From NCBI RefSeq assembly GCF_020711195.1, contig NZ_JAJFAT010000004.1, forward strand, positions 1 through 64,000: a stretch of DNA of 64,000 nucleotides. The letters are read 5' to 3'. The first letter of the stretch is position 1. Each line of letters begins with the position of its first letter. Below are positions 56,656 through 64,000 of the stretch, piece by piece. A program made the position numbers and the translations under genes. The stretch is from Halanaerobium polyolivorans (GTDB lineage Bacteria; Bacillota; Halanaerobiia; Halanaerobiales; Halanaerobiaceae). The notes under the pieces were generated by a model, which searched no databases, was not told where the DNA came from, and worked only from the letters and a program-made list of their open reading frames with translations.

Positions 56656-57467
56656 TAGGTTAACCTCCTTCTAATTGCACTTGAAACATATTCGCCGATC
56701 AGTACAAGTATTATAATTACTATCAAAATTGCTGCAGCAGTATTAAAATCATAGCGTCCCATTGCAGTATCCAAAACAGCCCCTATTCCTCCGGCTCCTA
56801 CCAGACCAATAACCGTTGACTGGCGGAAAGTCATATCTGCTCTATAGATAGATAAACCTATAAATCTTGAAGAAACCTGAGGCCAGACACCATAAATAAT
56901 CAGCTGTGGCCAAGAAGCGCCGGTAGCCCTGATAGCTTCTAAAGTTTCATCACTTATATTTTCAATATCTTCAGAAAGAAGTTTACCTATAAAACCGATG
57001 CTGTTTATTATCATTGTTAAAACACCGGCAAAAGGACCAAAACCAAACATAATAACAAATAAAATAGCTAGAATAACTACATGCAGGCTTCTAAAAACTA
57101 CTAAAATACCTCTACAGAAGTAATATACAGGCAGTGGTGAAATATTTTTTGCTGCTCCCAAAGTAACCGGAATTGCAAATAATATCCCAAGGCTCGTAGC
57201 CACAACAGTCATAGTTATGCTTTCTAAAACTCCCTGAAAAATATGGCTCTGTCTGGCCAGAAAATCAGGCTGTAAGAAAGCATAAAGCATTTCCCAGGCT
57301 CTATCAAGACCTCTAATAATTCTATCAACATTAATTTCAAATGATCTAACTGCAAAAATAATATAAATAATTACTAAAAAAGTAATAGTCCATCTTAAAA
57401 AAGCTGAATCAATAAGCTTTGGTTTAGACCAAGTTCTTTCTTCAACTGCTTGATTTTCTGAATTCAT
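56655..57467 (-). CDS. phnE: Phosphonate-type ABC permease (first copy)
   Basis: A 270-residue permease with six hydrophobic segments and EAA loop EAIRATGASWPQLIIYGVWPQVSSRFIG. The C-terminal DMTFRQSTVIGLVGAGGIGAVLD matches the PhnE family. It lies six bases after phnC. Two permease genes in tandem are seen in several PhnCDE-type systems. Confidence 0.9.
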   Translation of the reverse strand: MNSENQAVEERTWSKPKLIDSAFLRWTITFLVIIYIIFAVRSFEINVDRIIRGLDRAWEMLYAFLQPDFLARQSHIFQGVLESITMTVVATSLGILFAIPVTLGAAKNISPLPVYYFCRGILVVFRSLHVVILAILFVIMFGFGPFAGVLTMIINSIGFIGKLLSEDIENISDETLEAIRATGASWPQLIIYGVWPQVSSRFIGLSIYRADMTFRQSTVIGLVGAGGIGAVLDTAMGRYDFNTAAAILIVIIILVLIGEYVSSAIRRRLT

Positions 57468-57473
57468 CTGCCA

Positions 57474-58250
57474 TCACTCACTTTCATCTTCTGCAGGGCG
57501 TTCAGATTCCCAGTCTTCTTCTCCATAAATGAGGGTTAAAGCATCTGTATCTAATTTAGCTGCTTCTTCATCATAAACAATTCTACCCTCTCTCAAGCCC
57601 ACAATTCTTTTGGTAAATAATTCAGCCAGCTTAACTTCGTGAATATTAATTATTGCAGAAATATTTTTTTCCTGGACTAAATCTACTACCAAACGCATTA
57701 TCTGGCGGGCAGTTTTGGGATCAAGACTGGCAGTTGGCTCATCAAGCAGCAGCAAATCTGGTTTTTGCAGTAATGCTCTGGCAATACCAACCCGCTGTCT
57801 CTGTCCACCAGAAAGCTGATCAGCTCTAGTATCAACATAATCTCCTAAACCAACCCTGTCTAATAAAGATAAAGCTTCACTTATGTATTTTTGCGGAAAA
57901 TTGCGGCGCAAACTCTGCCAGAAGCTGACAGAAGCAAGCCTACCTGATAAAACATTTTCCATTACACTCAAACGTTCAACAAGTGCATATTCTTGAAAAA
58001 TCATCCCTATGTTTTTTCTTGCCTCACGTAGTTCTTTTTTATTTAAAGAGCTGATATCAACTCCATTAAGCATTATTTTGCCAGAAGTTGGCTCCACAAG
58101 TCTGTTTATACATCTAACAAGGGTACTTTTACCAGCACCAGAAGGACCTATTAGAGCAATTATATCTCCAGCTTCTATTTTTAAATTAACTCCATCTAAA
58201 GCCAGTGGACCAGAATCATATTTTTTTACCAGATCAATTATTTCAAGCAT
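57474..58250 (-). CDS. phnC: Phosphonate-type ABC transporter ATPase
   Basis: A 258-residue ATPase: Walker A GPSGAGKS (about 33-40), Q-loop [25 protein letters not shown], signature LSGGQRQR, Walker [14 protein letters not shown], switch IINIHEV. The length and the [12 protein letters not shown] stretch match PhnC. First gene of the operon, with a sigma-H-like promoter motif upstream. No C-P lyase or phosphonatase gene is in the window, so the substrate remains open. Confidence 0.92.
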   Translation of the reverse strand: MLEIIDLVKKYDSGPLALDGVNLKIEAGDIIALIGPSGAGKSTLVRCINRLVEPTSGKIMLNGVDISSLNKKELREARKNIGMIFQEYALVERLSVMENVLSGRLASVSFWQSLRRNFPQKYISEALSLLDRVGLGDYVDTRADQLSGGQRQRVGIARALLQKPDLLLLDEPTASLDPKTARQIMRLVVDLVQEKNISAIINIHEVKLAELFTKRIVGLREGRIVYDEEAAKLDTDALTLIYGEEDWESERPAEDESE

Positions 58251-58296
58251 AACCCATCTCCTTTATCCAATATTATAAATTATCACACTATTTATT

Positions 58297-58325
58297 AATT
58301 TCTCTATAAACTTTTTAAATCCTGC
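58297..58325 (-). promoter_or_regulatory. Sigma-H-like promoter of phnC
   Basis: Minus strand: GCAGGATTT, 11-base spacer, AGAGAAATT, the same -35 element and spacing as upstream of glyA. Confidence 0.5.
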
Positions 58326-58371
58326 TTAAAATTTTGAATATAATTTTACTTAAATTTACTTTTTTTAACAT

Positions 58372-58443
58372 AAAAAAATCCCCTTTCTGATAGAAGAGAT
58401 TAATATTATTTAATCTGTCCACCATAAGGGGATCATATCATAA
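58372..58443 (-). terminator. Large terminator hairpin after hydF
   Basis: Minus strand: outer stem ATCCCCTT with AAGGGGAT, a run of T after it, and a nested inner stem AGATTA with TAATCT. The long loop is unusual for a simple terminator. The gap from here to the phnC promoter shows nothing else. Confidence 0.75.
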
Positions 58444-58481
58444 ATGCAGGTCTTTAATTCAATATATTATTTTATATTATA

Positions 58482-59711
58482 TTATTTTTGCTGCTGCCAG
58501 AGCTGATAAGCTGCTGGAAAAGCTTTTAAAGCTCTATCAAGTATTCCGTGTAATTGAGCAATTGCCATTCCATAATTAATAACAGCCACCCCAGCTTCTT
58601 CAGCCTCTTTTAATCTTGACAAAAGCTCTTTTCTGTTCAGCATACAGCTTCCACAGTGAAGAATCAAATCATAATCACTTAAATTTTCTGGATACTCTCT
58701 TCCCGAAACATGGTCAAATTCTAATGAAGATCCTACTTTAGAACGCAGCCAGCGGGGCAGTTTAACTGTACCGATATCATCGGCCTGTCTGCGGTGAGTA
58801 CAGGCTTCAGCTATTAATACCTTATCATCTGCTTTTAATTCTGCTAGTTTTTTAGCACCCCTTAAAAAGATCTCTAAATCACCTTTATAACGAGCAAAAA
58901 GAATAGAAAATCCTGTCAGTAAAATATCTTCATCCAGATCAGCAGCTACCTTCATAAAAGCCTGTGAATCAGTTATTACTAATTTTGGTTTTTCCTTTAG
59001 AGCAGCAAGTGAAGCTTTAAGTTCTGTTTCTTTACAGATAATTGAAATTCCATCATGATCAAGTATATCTCTAATTGTCTGGACCTGGGGTAAGATCAAT
59101 CTTCCCTTTGGAGCAGCAGTATCAATAGGAGTTACTAAAACCACAGTTTGACCAGGATTAACAATATCTCCCACTATAAAAGCCTCTTCAGTATCCTGAG
59201 GCATCTCTGCTGCAATTTTATCTCTTAATTCTTCTATACCCTGCCCACTTTCTGCACTAAGCAAAAGCGGCTGCAGATCATATTCTTCTTTTAGTTTAGC
59301 AACTACTTCAGTTTTATTAGGAGCTAGATCAATTTTGTTGATTACAGCAACCACCGGAGTATTTGTTTTATTAAAATTATCCAGCAGTTTTTTTTCATAC
59401 TGCCCAAATTCAGACTGATTATCTATTACCAGTACTGCCAGATCTGTTTTTCTAATTACTTCATAAGTTTTTTTAACCCGCATTTCTCCTAAGTCTCCAC
59501 TATCATCTATACCAGCTGTATCGATCATCATTACAGGTCCTAATGGTAATAATTCCATTGCTTTATAAACCGGATCTGTAGTTGTACCAGGTATTTTAGA
59601 AACAAGGGCCAGCTCTTGATTGCAAAGGCTGTTGATCAAAGTAGATTTACCTGCATTTCTTCTCCCGAAAACTGCAATATGGGGTCTATTACCTTTTGGT
59701 GTATCCTGCAT
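58482..59711 (-). CDS. hydF: [FeFe]-hydrogenase maturation GTPase HydF
   Basis: A 409-residue protein. The N-terminal GTPase has GRRNAGKSTLIN (P-loop), TTTDPVYKAMEL, DTAG and VINKIDL. A dimerisation region follows. The C-terminal cluster-binding domain has the HydF pattern EACTH, about 50 residues, then HCGSC (CxH...HCxxC) for a [4Fe-4S] cluster. It is the scaffold that delivers the 2Fe subcluster to [FeFe]-hydrogenase. HydE, HydG and the hydrogenase are not in this window. Divergent from the S8-like gene. Confidence 0.95.
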   Translation of the reverse strand: MQDTPKGNRPHIAVFGRRNAGKSTLINSLCNQELALVSKIPGTTTDPVYKAMELLPLGPVMMIDTAGIDDSGDLGEMRVKKTYEVIRKTDLAVLVIDNQSEFGQYEKKLLDNFNKTNTPVVAVINKIDLAPNKTEVVAKLKEEYDLQPLLLSAESGQGIEELRDKIAAEMPQDTEEAFIVGDIVNPGQTVVLVTPIDTAAPKGRLILPQVQTIRDILDHDGISIICKETELKASLAALKEKPKLVITDSQAFMKVAADLDEDILLTGFSILFARYKGDLEIFLRGAKKLAELKADDKVLIAEACTHRRQADDIGTVKLPRWLRSKVGSSLEFDHVSGREYPENLSDYDLILHCGSCMLNRKELLSRLKEAEEAGVAVINYGMAIAQLHGILDRALKAFPAAYQLWQQQK

Positions 59712-59920
59712 ATAATCATCCTTTATTTTAATCTATTTTTAATGCTTAAATTTCTCTAATTTCTTGCAAATATAAAACAATAATTTAATTAATTATATCA
59801 TTCTCTAGCTAAACGTGCAAGAATTCACATACTAAATTATCAGCAATTTCATTTACTTCCCCTAACTATGATATAATATTATTTAATTAAGACTAAGACT
59901 TTTTAGGAAGGGGGCTTATA

Positions 59921-61693
59921 GTGAAGAAATATTTGCTTTTTACTTTAGCAGCTTTATTAATATTTTTAACTGCTTTTCATATTTCTGAAGAAATCACTCA
60001 AAATGCTGATACAGTAATTTTTATAATTGATTCTCAAATAGATCAAGCCTATCTGCAAAGCCCTCTTGCCAAAATAAGGGCTGATAGTTCACATGGTAGT
60101 AAAACAGCTTCGATTATCCGCAGTAGAAGTGGGGTTGAAATAAAAGCCCTTAATGTAGAAAATATTTTTGGGGATATTGATCAAGATAAATATTTAGCAG
60201 CTTTAAAAGAAATTAAAACTTACTCTGAAAATAATCCTGAGCAAAATATATTGGTAAATATCAGTCTTGGCTTTTCGGAAAAAGATTTTCAGGCAGAAAT
60301 AATTAGAGAACTAAGAAACCCCAAACTGCTGATTATTGCTGCTGCCGGCAATAATAATAGTGAAATAAAAATATATCCAGCCGGTTTTGAAGAAACTGCA
60401 GCTGTAGCAGCTTTGGAAAATAATAGGAAGATGGCAGCCTCTAATTATGGAGATTATATAGATATTGCTGCCCCTGGTCTTTTAGCAATTAATCAATATC
60501 TTTATTTACCTTCATTTAACTTCAGCCGCAGTATAATCAGCAGGGGAAGTTCTTTTGCAGCACCCCAGCTTACAGCTCTAATCTCAAAAATGCTGGCCTA
60601 TAATGAAGAACTCAATCCAGCTCAAGCCTTAGAAATTGTTAAGGCAACCGCCTCTCCTATTGAAGATCAGCTTTATGAAAATAATAAATTGGGAGCAGGA
60701 GCCCTAAATTCAGGGCGAGCATTAAGAAAGGGAAGCCCCTTATATTTTTATTTAACAATAATCACCTATACAGCTCTGATTCTTTTTGCTCTACTTACTT
60801 TAATTATGCTCTGGAAACGATTTTCTTTTGTCTCACTATTTATCTTAGCAGCTTTAGCAGTGCTTTTAAGCTTAGCCCAACCTTATTTAATTATTCTCTA
60901 CAGAAGAATGGGCTTTAATAGCATAATCTTAATTATTTTAAGCTTAATTATATTAGCTCAATTATTTAAAGTTATTCTTTCATATTATTTTAATAATACT
61001 CAAAATATTAAGCTGCTCCTCTTTTTTAGTTATTATTTAGGCGAAAAAGAGCAGGAAGAAATCATTATGCGAATTGTTTCTGTGCTGAATAATTCAGCTC
61101 CCAGTTCTAAAAAATATATATTTAATAGCTTAGATAAAAGTATTAAACCCAAAAAGATCAAAATAAAGCTTAAAATTTTAGCCAGATTAAATAAAGTAGC
61201 TCTTTTAGAAATCCTTAAATATTTGCAAAAAAATAAATTAAAAGCTTATTTTATCGGCGAGGAGTTAAAGAAGACTGAAAGGAATTACTCTGAAAGAGCA
61301 GCCCTTAGAGCTGATCTAATCTATTATTTGCTTAAAAAAGATTATAAAAAGCAGGAACTTACAGCTCAAATAATAAGCTCCTATCAAGATGAATTCTTAT
61401 TAATTCCACTAAAAAATATTTTGAAAAAGAGATCTAGAATAATTACTAATGAGCACAGCCTTTATTTTATTCTAGAAATTCTGAGAGCTTTTGCTAATAA
61501 AGCAGCTGATTTTTCTCAGCTCCTCCGCCAAATCTTTGCAGAAAGTGATGACAGCTGGTTAAAATATTATCTACTTCAGGCCTATAAAACTCTAGGAAAA
61601 GCAGATAGTGATTATCAAGAGTTTTTAGCTCAAAATAAAAATAAACTAAATGAACCGGCCCTTTTAGCACTACAAAATAATGAAGAAATCTAA
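59921..61693 (+). CDS. Membrane-anchored subtilisin-like (S8) protein
   Basis: A 590-residue protein. A signal anchor (about 4-22) is followed by a short S8-like domain (about 30-270) with Asp37 (IIDSQID), His58 (SSHGSKTASI), Asn144 (AAAGNNNS) and Ser211 (RGSSFAAPQLTALI), so the catalytic set appears complete. Three hydrophobic helices follow (about 276-298, 302-325, 333-355), then a 235-residue lysine-rich helical C-terminus that may lie in the cytoplasm. Substrate unknown. GTG start with GGAAGGGGG upstream; a TATAAT at 59872-59877 is the only promoter element I see in the divergent gap. The catalytic domain is smaller than typical subtilases. Confidence 0.75.
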   Translation: MKKYLLFTLAALLIFLTAFHISEEITQNADTVIFIIDSQIDQAYLQSPLAKIRADSSHGSKTASIIRSRSGVEIKALNVENIFGDIDQDKYLAALKEIKTYSENNPEQNILVNISLGFSEKDFQAEIIRELRNPKLLIIAAAGNNNSEIKIYPAGFEETAAVAALENNRKMAASNYGDYIDIAAPGLLAINQYLYLPSFNFSRSIISRGSSFAAPQLTALISKMLAYNEELNPAQALEIVKATASPIEDQLYENNKLGAGALNSGRALRKGSPLYFYLTIITYTALILFALLTLIMLWKRFSFVSLFILAALAVLLSLAQPYLIILYRRMGFNSIILIILSLIILAQLFKVILSYYFNNTQNIKLLLFFSYYLGEKEQEEIIMRIVSVLNNSAPSSKKYIFNSLDKSIKPKKIKIKLKILARLNKVALLEILKYLQKNKLKAYFIGEELKKTERNYSERAALRADLIYYLLKKDYKKQELTAQIISSYQDEFLLIPLKNILKKRSRIITNEHSLYFILEILRAFANKAADFSQLLRQIFAESDDSWLKYYLLQAYKTLGKADSDYQEFLAQNKNKLNEPALLALQNNEEI

Positions 61694-61712
61694 AAAACTT
61701 TTAAAATATGAG

Positions 61713-61743
61713 AGAGACCTGCCAAAATGGCAGGTCTCTTTTA
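61713..61743. terminator. Terminator between convergent S8-like and hcp genes
   Basis: A perfect 12-bp stem AGAGACCTGCCA with TGGCAGGTCTCT around AAA, then TTTTAG on the plus strand. The minus side has a weaker tail. Confidence 0.85.
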
Positions 61744-61783
61744 GTCTAGAGTATATAATTAACTGTCAAAATCTATTTTTAGA

Positions 61784-63454
61784 TTACTGGCCTGCCATCA
61801 TAGCAGCAACATCAGATTCTGCATCAGCAGTAGCTTTGATATCAAACTTATCAACCAGTACATTTAAAACATTTTCTGAAACAAAAGCTGGTAGAGTGGG
61901 TCCTAAGCGAATTCCCTTAACCCCTAGTGAAAGCAGAGCAAGTAATACTGCTACAGCTTTTTGCTCATACCAGGCAATATCATAAGAAATTGGAAGCTCA
62001 TTAATATCATCAAGGTCTAGAGCTTCTTTAAGCTCTAAGGCAATATAGGCTAAGGAATAAGAGTCATTACACTGTCCTGCATCAAGCACTCTAGGAATTC
62101 CACCAATATCTCCTAAATCTAATTTGTTATAGCGGTATTTTGCACAACCAGCTGTTAAGATCACAGCATCTTCAGGTAGTTCTTGAGCTACATCTGTAAA
62201 GTAATCTCTTGATTTAAAGCGGCCATCACAACCACCCATTACTACAAAGCGGCTGATATCTCCATTTTCAACAGCTTCAATAACTTTATCGGCAACACTC
62301 ATTACAGTATTACGAGCATAACCACCTGGGATTGTTCCTTCTTCAAGCTGAACTGGGGAATCACAAGTCTTAGCTAATTCAATAATCTCAGAAAAGTCTT
62401 TACTTCCACCTTCTTCGCGATCGGGAATATGAGTTACACCAGGATAACCGGCCATCCCAGTTGTGAAGATCCTATCTTGATAAGAATCTTTAACTGGAGT
62501 TATACAGTTAGTAGTCATCAAAATCGGACCATTAAACTGTTCAAACTCTTTATCCTGTTTCCACCAGGAATTACCATAGTTACCTACAAAATGATCATAT
62601 TTTTTGAAAGCTGGATAAGAGTTAGCTGGCAGCATTTCACTGTGGGTATAAACATCTACTCCAGTACCTTCTGTCTGTTCTAATAATTCTTCCATATCTT
62701 TAAGATCATGACCACTGATTAAGATACCAGGATTATCATTTACCCCGATGTTAACCTCTGTTGGCTCAGGATGTCCATAGGTAGAAGTGTTTGCTTCATC
62801 AAGTAAAGCCATAGTTTCTACAGCCATTTCACCTGTTTCCATAACCAGAGCTACCAGATCATCAACACTTAAACTATCATCTGTAGTTGCTGCAAGTACT
62901 TTTTGGGTAAATCTATCTATTTCTTCTTTATGTTTTCCTAATACTCTAGCATGATCTCCATAAGCTGCAATACCTTTTAAACCATAAGTAGCAAGCTCTC
63001 TTAAGGATCTGACATCAACATTTTCTGTTTCTAAAACTCCTACACCTTCACCTTTAGTGTAATATTCATCTACTTCTTCAGCTGTCCAGACAGCATGTTC
63101 AGGTAATTCACCAGCAAATTCTTCACCATGATTTTCCCGATAAGCTTTTTCAAATTCAGCTTTTACCTCATCTCTTAATGAAAAAGCCTCAACAATTAAA
63201 TCTTCAAATCTCTTGGGATCAAAGTTAGCATTGGTAACTGTTGCAAATAAGCCTTCCATGATAAATGGTGCTGTTTTTGCTGAAAGATCAACACCTTCTT
63301 CTTTAGCCTTTTCTGCATAAACTGAAACACCTTTTAAAACAAAAATTAATAAGTCCTGTAGATTAGCTACATCTTCATCTTTGCCACAGACACCACGAAC
63401 TGTACAAGCTTCATTTTTAGCTGTCTCCTGACACTGATAACAAAACATGGACAT
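61784..63454 (-). CDS. hcp: Hybrid cluster protein (hydroxylamine reductase)
   Basis: About 556 residues, cytoplasmic. The N-terminal cluster motif is [22 protein letters not shown] (CxxC...C...C, strict-anaerobe type). Hybrid-cluster ligands sit in the regions [26 protein letters not shown] and [22 protein letters not shown]. Hcp reduces NO and/or hydroxylamine and protects against nitrosative stress. I choose the ATG at 63454, seven bases after GAGGAGG; a longer frame to 63517 lacks a site. A Crp-type palindrome lies at about -40.5 from the predicted start of transcription. Confidence 0.96.
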   Translation of the reverse strand: MSMFCYQCQETAKNEACTVRGVCGKDEDVANLQDLLIFVLKGVSVYAEKAKEEGVDLSAKTAPFIMEGLFATVTNANFDPKRFEDLIVEAFSLRDEVKAEFEKAYRENHGEEFAGELPEHAVWTAEEVDEYYTKGEGVGVLETENVDVRSLRELATYGLKGIAAYGDHARVLGKHKEEIDRFTQKVLAATTDDSLSVDDLVALVMETGEMAVETMALLDEANTSTYGHPEPTEVNIGVNDNPGILISGHDLKDMEELLEQTEGTGVDVYTHSEMLPANSYPAFKKYDHFVGNYGNSWWKQDKEFEQFNGPILMTTNCITPVKDSYQDRIFTTGMAGYPGVTHIPDREEGGSKDFSEIIELAKTCDSPVQLEEGTIPGGYARNTVMSVADKVIEAVENGDISRFVVMGGCDGRFKSRDYFTDVAQELPEDAVILTAGCAKYRYNKLDLGDIGGIPRVLDAGQCNDSYSLAYIALELKEALDLDDINELPISYDIAWYEQKAVAVLLALLSLGVKGIRLGPTLPAFVSENVLNVLVDKFDIKATADAESDVAAMMAGQ

Positions 63455-63556
63455 AATTATTCCTCCTCTTTTGATAAATACAGCTGTTAAAGTTATATCT
63501 TTTTTATTTAACAGCATTATAGTTAAAAATAAATATAAGTATTTAACTCAAGTATA

Positions 63557-63562
63557 ATTATA
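63557..63562 (-). promoter_or_regulatory. -10 box of the hcp promoter
   Basis: TATAAT on the minus strand with no recognisable -35 hexamer, as expected for an activator-dependent promoter. The leader from here to 63455 shows no other motif. Confidence 0.55.
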
Positions 63563-63582
63563 TCCTTTTAAATTTCTACTTC

Positions 63583-63598
63583 TATGATATATATCACA
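63583..63598. promoter_or_regulatory. Crp/HcpR-type site upstream of hcp
   Basis: Minus strand: TGTGA-TATATA-TCATA, with a perfect inner palindrome TGATATATATCA. The centre is about 40.5 bases upstream of the start predicted from the -10 box. It abuts the terminator of the next gene. Confidence 0.65.
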
Positions 63599-63652
63599 AA
63601 ACACCTATATCCAGAAAATAAATACTTAAAGATTTTCAGACATAGGTGTTTT
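63598..63652. terminator. Terminator hairpin of the ferritin-like gene
   Basis: An 11-bp outer stem AAAACACCTAT with ATAGGTGTTTT and an inner GAAAAT/ATTTTC stem. The tail on the minus strand is TTTTG and runs straight into the hcp Crp-type site. Confidence 0.7.
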
Positions 63653-63699
63653 AGTTGCCTTGCTTTATTTTATTATAACATAGTTAAATTAATTTATCA

Positions 63700-64000
63700 T
63701 TAATATTCATCCAGATGATACCATTCTGCATCTTCCAACCAGGTATTAGGACGATTTACCATTTCAGTTATATTGCTCATTATTTTTTCATGTTTCTTTT
63801 CTTCTTCTGCCAGACGTTGAAAAGCTTCTTTTATAGCAGGGTCCTCAGCTTTTTCTGCCTGCTCACTATAAAACTCAATACTTTTTTCTTCAATCGCAAT
63901 TGCCTTTTTATATACATCTACCTGTTCAGTATCAAATATTTCATTTTCGGGTAAATCTTTAGAAATTGCTTCAAATGCCTCTTTAGCCTTTGGTAAAATA
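63700..64000 (-). CDS. Ferritin-like/rubrerythrin-type protein (partial, C-terminal part)
   Basis: The last 99 residues are in the window; the start lies beyond the right edge. The visible part is helical and acidic with VYKKAIAIEEKSIEFYSEQAEK and FQRLAEEEKKHEKIM, carrying the ExxxxEFY and ExxKHE metal-ligand patterns of ferritin-like diiron proteins. It ends NTWLEDAEWYHLDEY. No C-terminal rubredoxin domain follows. Such proteins protect anaerobes from oxygen or peroxide. It lies upstream of hcp on the same strand, separated by a terminator. Confidence 0.8.
   Translation of the reverse strand, partial: ILPKAKEAFEAISKDLPENEIFDTEQVDVYKKAIAIEEKSIEFYSEQAEKAEDPAIKEAFQRLAEEEKKHEKIMSNITEMVNRPNTWLEDAEWYHLDEY

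Noticed and set aside
59760-59850. Possible operator: TTCTTGCA and TGCAAGAA in the hydF/S8 divergent gap
   Set aside because: The two arms are over 50 bases apart and imperfect in context, with no nearby regulator. Too weak to call.
61680-61985. Open frame on the plus strand running from the S8-like gene end into hcp
   Set aside because: It lies antisense to the well-supported C-terminus of hcp and crosses a strong terminator hairpin. No family resemblance.

Overview
This window looks like chromosome from an AT-rich, low-GC, anaerobic diderm Firmicute, most likely a member of the Halanaerobiales (Halanaerobium-like). That placement is an inference. It rests on Firmicute-type gene order (rapZ-yvcK-whiA-cggR-gap-pgk-tpiA-gpmI-eno, then secG-rnr-smpB), on anaerobe genes (HydF, hybrid cluster protein, 2[4Fe-4S] ferredoxin, K+-dependent membrane pyrophosphatase), and on clear outer-membrane machinery: a TolC-type channel, a complete RND tripartite pump, a LolA-like protein and a beta-barrel protein ending in Phe. 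I saw no rRNA, tRNA, CRISPR array or insertion sequence. No gap between genes exceeds 300 bases.

Layout. From 0.1 to 38.3 kb every gene is on the minus strand. In transcription order (high to low coordinates) this stretch has these parts: trpP (tryptophan uptake, with TRAP-like GAG repeats over its start); a MarR-controlled envelope operon (MarR, large RND/MMPL transporter, LolA-like protein, outer-membrane barrel); a ferredoxin; glyA and a HAD phosphatase; a carbon-control block (YesL-like protein, ROK glucokinase, HPr kinase, two extra genes, RapZ, YvcK, WhiA); the cggR-gap-pgk-tpiA-gpmI-eno glycolysis operon with a CggR-like operator; a GAF/HD-GYP protein; a TetR-controlled TolC/adaptor/RND efflux operon; then secG, the membrane pyrophosphatase, a thioesterase, an HD-domain protein, RNase R and SmpB.

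From 38.5 to 44.9 kb a plus-strand block carries a glutamine cyclotransferase, a LUD protein, an oxidative pentose phosphate operon (zwf, a cyclase-family hydrolase, gnd) and a glycosyltransferase. From 45 to 64 kb lie a DAK2-DegV fusion (probable fatty acid kinase) with a DUF1295 membrane protein; a three-gene cytosolic cassette (ABC-type ATPase, HypB-like GTPase, DUF1858 plus binding-protein-like protein) divergent from a Crp/Fnr regulator; an MBL-rhodanese protein; aspartate ammonia-lyase; a phosphonate-type ABC transporter; HydF; a membrane-anchored subtilisin-like protein; hybrid cluster protein (hcp); and a ferritin-like gene cut by the window edge.

The most interesting signal is a candidate Crp/Fnr (HcpR-like) regulon. 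The regulator carries the CRP-type recognition motif RETVSR, and TGTGA-N6-TCA sites lie at about -41 from good -10 boxes upstream of both hcp and the three-gene cassette. This suggests that the cassette, which looks like an ABC importer but has no membrane protein and no signal peptide, works in nitrosative stress or metal-cluster handling. Other leads are the TRAP-like site on trpP, a cyclase-family hydrolase where a 6-phosphogluconolactonase would be expected, paired MarR palindromes, and two nearly identical sigma-H-like promoters (glyA and phnC).
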